From the NCBI GenBank assembly GCA_035651055.1, contig DASRGK010000103.1, positions 1 through 18,340 on the forward strand: a stretch of 18,340 bases of DNA, read 5' to 3'. The notes below the pieces were generated by a model, which saw nothing but the letters and a program-made list of their open reading frames with translations, made no database searches and had not been told where the DNA came from. Numbering within the stretch: position 1 is the first letter of the stretch; the number at the start of each line of letters is the position of its first letter. Made by a program: the position numbers and the translations under genes. This document shows positions 16,011 to 18,340 of the stretch, in pieces. The stretch is from JAFKKF01 sp035651055. GTDB taxonomy: Bacteria; Pseudomonadota; Alphaproteobacteria; Rhizobiales; Kaistiaceae.

Positions 16011-16751
16011 ACGGCACTGGACGAGTCGATGGCAGCCAAGCTGCGCTTCAAGCGGGTTCTTCTGAAAGTTTCGGGCGAGGCGCTGCAGGGCGACCAGCCG
16101 CTCGGTATAGACAACCGCGTTCTTGACCGGATCGCCGGCGAGATCGCCGCGGGCGTCGGCCTCGGCGCCCGGATCGGCGTGGTCGTGGGCGGCGGCAATT
16201 TCGTGCGCGGCGCACGCGCCGCGGCGGCCGGCGGCGACCGCCTGGTCGGCGACCGGATGGGCATACTCGGCACGGCGATGAACGCGGTGGCGCTCGGCGA
16301 TGCGATCAGCCGGGCCGGCGCCGAGACGCGCGTGTTCTCGGCCGTGCCGATGCCGACGATCTGCGAGACATTCAGCCAGCAGCGGGCGCTGAAGTCCTTC
16401 GAGCGCGGGCGCGTCCTGGTGTTTGCCGGCGGCACCGGCAACCCGTTCTTCACCACCGACACGGGGGCGGCGCTGCGCGCCGCGGAGATGGGTTGCGACG
16501 CGCTCTTCAAGGGCACCAATGTTGACGGTATCTATTCGGCCGATCCCAAGCGCGATCCGAAGGCGGTCCGCTACGAGACGCTGACCCACGCCGAGGTGCT
16601 GGCCAGGGGCCTCGAAGTGATGGATGCCGCGGCAGTTGCGCTTGCCCGGGATAACCATATTCCGGTAATCGTCTTTTCAATCCGGCAAGCGGGTGCGTTC
16701 GTCGAGGTCCTGAAAGGCCGGGGCCGGGCGACGATTGTCAGCGACGGCTGA
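16002..16751 (+). CDS. pyrH: UMP kinase
   Basis: UMP kinase phosphorylates UMP to UDP, a step of pyrimidine nucleotide synthesis, and is a hexamer controlled by GTP and UTP in other bacteria. The sequence shows RVLLKVSGEAL, VVVGGGNFVRG, GDRMGILGTAMNAVAL, FAGGTGNPFFTTDTGAALRA and FKGTNVDGIYSADPK, the family blocks in order. From the ATG at 16002 the protein has 249 residues. A second ATG at 16029 would give 240, closer to the common family length, and neither start has a clear Shine-Dalgarno, so the true start is uncertain. The first ATG sits inside a strong hairpin. The gene lies in its classic place between tsf and frr. Confidence 0.95.
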   Translation: MAATALDESMAAKLRFKRVLLKVSGEALQGDQPLGIDNRVLDRIAGEIAAGVGLGARIGVVVGGGNFVRGARAAAAGGDRLVGDRMGILGTAMNAVALGDAISRAGAETRVFSAVPMPTICETFSQQRALKSFERGRVLVFAGGTGNPFFTTDTGAALRAAEMGCDALFKGTNVDGIYSADPKRDPKAVRYETLTHAEVLARGLEVMDAAAVALARDNHIPVIVFSIRQAGAFVEVLKGRGRATIVSDG

Positions 16752-16792
16752 CGGGAACCCGAACGGAAAGCTGGAACTACAGGGACGACGCC

Positions 16793-17338
16793 ATGGACCT
16801 GAACGACATACAACGCAGGATGGCAGGCGCGGTGAGCGCCCTCAAGGCCGAGCTTTCCGGCCTGCGCACCGGGCGCGCCAGCGCCAATCTCCTCGAACCG
16901 ATCCACGTCGAAATCTACGGGTCGTCGCTGCCCCTGAACCAGGTGGGCAGCATCAGCGTGCCGGAGCCGCGCATGCTTTCGGTCCAGGTCTGGGACCGCG
17001 CCGCGGTGTCGGCGGTCGACCGCGCCATCCGCGAGGCCAATCTCGGCCTCAACCCGATCGTCGACGGACAGCTCCTGCGCATTCCGATCCCGGAACTCAA
17101 CGCCCAACGCCGTCAGGAACTTGTCAAAATCGCGCACAAGTATGCCGAACAGGCGCGCGTTGCCGTGCGCCACGTCCGCCGCGACGCGCTGGACGGACTG
17201 AAGAAGGAAGAGAAGGCCGGCATGAGCGCCGACGAGCACAAGCGGCGGTCGGACCAGGTGCAGAAGCTGACGGACGCAACCATCGCCGAGATCGACCAGA
17301 TGCTGTCGATCAAGGAAAACGAAATCACGCAGGTCTGA
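16793..17338 (+). CDS. frr: Ribosome recycling factor
   Basis: RRF works with EF-G to split ribosomes from mRNA after termination. The protein is 181 residues, near the usual 185. The first long helix carries GLRTGRASANLLEPIHVEIYG, and the beta domain has LNQVGSISVPEPRMLSV. The helical tail shows IPIPELNAQRRQELVKIAHKY and VRHVRRDALDGLKKEEK, then ENEITQV at the end. All conserved basic residues of the ribosome-facing helices seem present. AGGGA lies eight bases before the ATG. It is 41 bases after pyrH and nine before uppS, so it is a middle gene of the operon. Confidence 0.97.
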   Translation: MDLNDIQRRMAGAVSALKAELSGLRTGRASANLLEPIHVEIYGSSLPLNQVGSISVPEPRMLSVQVWDRAAVSAVDRAIREANLGLNPIVDGQLLRIPIPELNAQRRQELVKIAHKYAEQARVAVRHVRRDALDGLKKEEKAGMSADEHKRRSDQVQKLTDATIAEIDQMLSIKENEITQV

Positions 17339-17347
17339 CCGATTGCG

Positions 17348-18118
17348 ATGACCTCAATTGCCGACGAACGCGCTATCGACGCCAAAGCCGGCAATTTCGG
17401 TTCTCGGGTTCCGCGCCACGTTGCGATCATCATGGACGGCAACGGCCGCTGGGCGGCGGCGCGCGGCCTGCCGCGGAGCGAGGGCCATCGCCGCGGCGTC
17501 GAGGCGGTGCGCCGGACGGTGCGCGCCTCGCTCGACCTCGGCATCGGCTACCTGACGCTGTTCAGCTTTTCCTCCGAGAACTGGTCGCGTCCGCCGGCGG
17601 AGGTCGATTTCATCTTCGGGCTGCTCCGCTTCTTCATCCGCCGCGACCTCGCCGCGCTCCACCGCGACGGCGTTCGCGTGCGCGTGATCGGCGCGCGCGA
17701 GCGGCTGCCGGCGGACATTGCCGAACTCATCGACGAGGCCGAGAAGCTCACCGCCGATAACCGCGCCCTGACTTTCGTCGTTGCGTTCAACTACGGGTCC
17801 CGCGACGAGATCGCGCGCGCCGCCCGCAGGATCGCGCGGGCGGTGAAGGCCGGCACGCTCGACCCCGAGAAGATCGATACGGCGACCGTCGCCGACCATC
17901 TCGACACGAGCGGCATCCCCGACCCCGACCTCGTCATCCGCACCAGCGGCGAGATGCGCCTCTCCAATTTCCTCCTGTGGCAGGCGGCGTACGCCGAACT
18001 GGTCTTCCTGCCGGTTTACTGGCCTGATTTCACGGAGGAATCGCTCCGCGCGGCGATCGAGCAGTTCACCGGCCGCAGCCGCCGCTATGGCGGGGTCGGG
18101 GCGAGGACCGGCGCTTGA
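17348..18118 (+). CDS. uppS: Undecaprenyl diphosphate synthase
   Basis: UppS is a cis-prenyltransferase that adds isopentenyl units to farnesyl diphosphate. It makes the C55 lipid that carries peptidoglycan and O-antigen precursors. The 256 residues contain HVAIIMDGNGRWA with the catalytic Asp30, GHRRG, LTLFSFSSENWSRP, VIRTSGEMRLSNFLLWQ and ELVFLPVYWPDF, which are the five conserved regions in order. About 20 residues precede the fold. The ATG at 17348 is nine bases after frr and has only a weak ribosome site, suggesting coupled translation. The gene sits between frr and cdsA, as in most proteobacteria. Confidence 0.96.
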   Translation: MTSIADERAIDAKAGNFGSRVPRHVAIIMDGNGRWAAARGLPRSEGHRRGVEAVRRTVRASLDLGIGYLTLFSFSSENWSRPPAEVDFIFGLLRFFIRRDLAALHRDGVRVRVIGARERLPADIAELIDEAEKLTADNRALTFVVAFNYGSRDEIARAARRIARAVKAGTLDPEKIDTATVADHLDTSGIPDPDLVIRTSGEMRLSNFLLWQAAYAELVFLPVYWPDFTEESLRAAIEQFTGRSRRYGGVGARTGA

Positions 18119-18129
18119 CGGAGGCGCCC

Positions 18130-18340
18130 ATGGCGGCGATCCAGCCGGTCGGCGGCGAACTGCTGGTGCGGGTCGTCTCAGGCCTCGTCCTCGGCGCGGC
18201 CGCGCTGGCGGCGGCGTGGATCGGCGGGGCGGCGATCGCGATCGTGCTGATCGCCGCGGCCGGCCTCGTCTATGTCGAATGGACGCGGGTGACCGGTGAG
18301 GGCGGCAACGCGGCGGTGCTCTTCGGAGTGCCGGTCGCGG
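18130..18340 (+). CDS. cdsA: Phosphatidate cytidylyltransferase, N-terminal part (3' partial)
   Basis: The first 70 codons are visible. The sequence MAAIQPVGGELLVRVVSGLV is followed by two hydrophobic helices and VYVEWTRVTG, which fits the start of CdsA, the membrane enzyme that makes CDP-diacylglycerol for phospholipid synthesis. The catalytic C-terminal signature lies beyond the window, so the call depends on the position after uppS and on the R-V-V-S-G and EW patterns. GGAGG (18120-18124) stands five bases before the ATG. A TTG at 18115 would overlap the uppS stop but is less likely. Confidence 0.78.
   Translation, partial: MAAIQPVGGELLVRVVSGLVLGAAALAAAWIGGAAIAIVLIAAAGLVYVEWTRVTGEGGNAAVLFGVPVA

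Noticed and set aside
13674..16658. 994-codon antisense frame across rpsB, tsf and pyrH
   Set aside because: Mirror of highly conserved genes; composition is typical of shadow frames.

Overview
The window is GC-rich bacterial DNA, dense with genes, and reads as the chromosome of an alphaproteobacterium, most likely of the Rhizobiales (Hyphomicrobiales). The evidence is the gene order proS-lolC/E-lolD-dnaE followed by rpsB-tsf-pyrH-frr-uppS-cdsA, a ribosomal protein S2 with a long C-terminal helix-hairpin-helix tail, an Omp25/31-like small beta-barrel, and intergenic palindromes of the types common in rhizobial genomes.

Layout. 1-2256 (+): the 3' end of proS, then a LolC/E-type permease and its ATPase LolD, packed with overlapping ends; the two Lol proteins form a lipoprotein-release transporter. 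2253-4544 (-): a large polytopic membrane protein of unknown function. It converges on lolD, shares a CTAG stop overlap with it, and appears to begin at a CTG codon. 4545-4861: a divergent spacer with a possible promoter and a 33-residue one-helix protein. 4862-8320 (+): dnaE, the replicative polymerase alpha subunit. 8321-9035: a gene-free repeat island with two direct copies of a ~185-bp composite palindrome around a second, unrelated palindrome. 9036-10649 (-): a beta-class DNA methyltransferase fused to an Mrr-like nuclease domain, whose central target-recognition section is much poorer in GC than its flanks. 10650-11438: a second gene-free repeat region with a hairpin, an inverted repeat pair and a 12-13 bp tandem repeat. 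11439-12872 (+): a stand-alone acyl/aryl adenylating enzyme. 12991-13677 (+): an outer-membrane beta-barrel protein. 13757-18340 (+): a sigma70-like promoter and ~120-nt leader, then rpsB, tsf, pyrH, frr, uppS and the start of cdsA, a translation and envelope-precursor operon that runs off the window.

The housekeeping blocks are ordinary. The accessory genes sit between them: the membrane protein between lolD and dnaE, and the methyltransferase-nuclease, ligase and porin-like protein between dnaE and rpsB. I found no clear new multi-gene system. The best leads are the mosaic solitary methyltransferase-nuclease beside its repeat island, a pair of mutually exclusive hairpins in front of pyrH, a tiny membrane protein upstream of dnaE, and the CTG start of the large membrane protein. 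No tRNA, rRNA, CRISPR array, transposase or integrase was seen.
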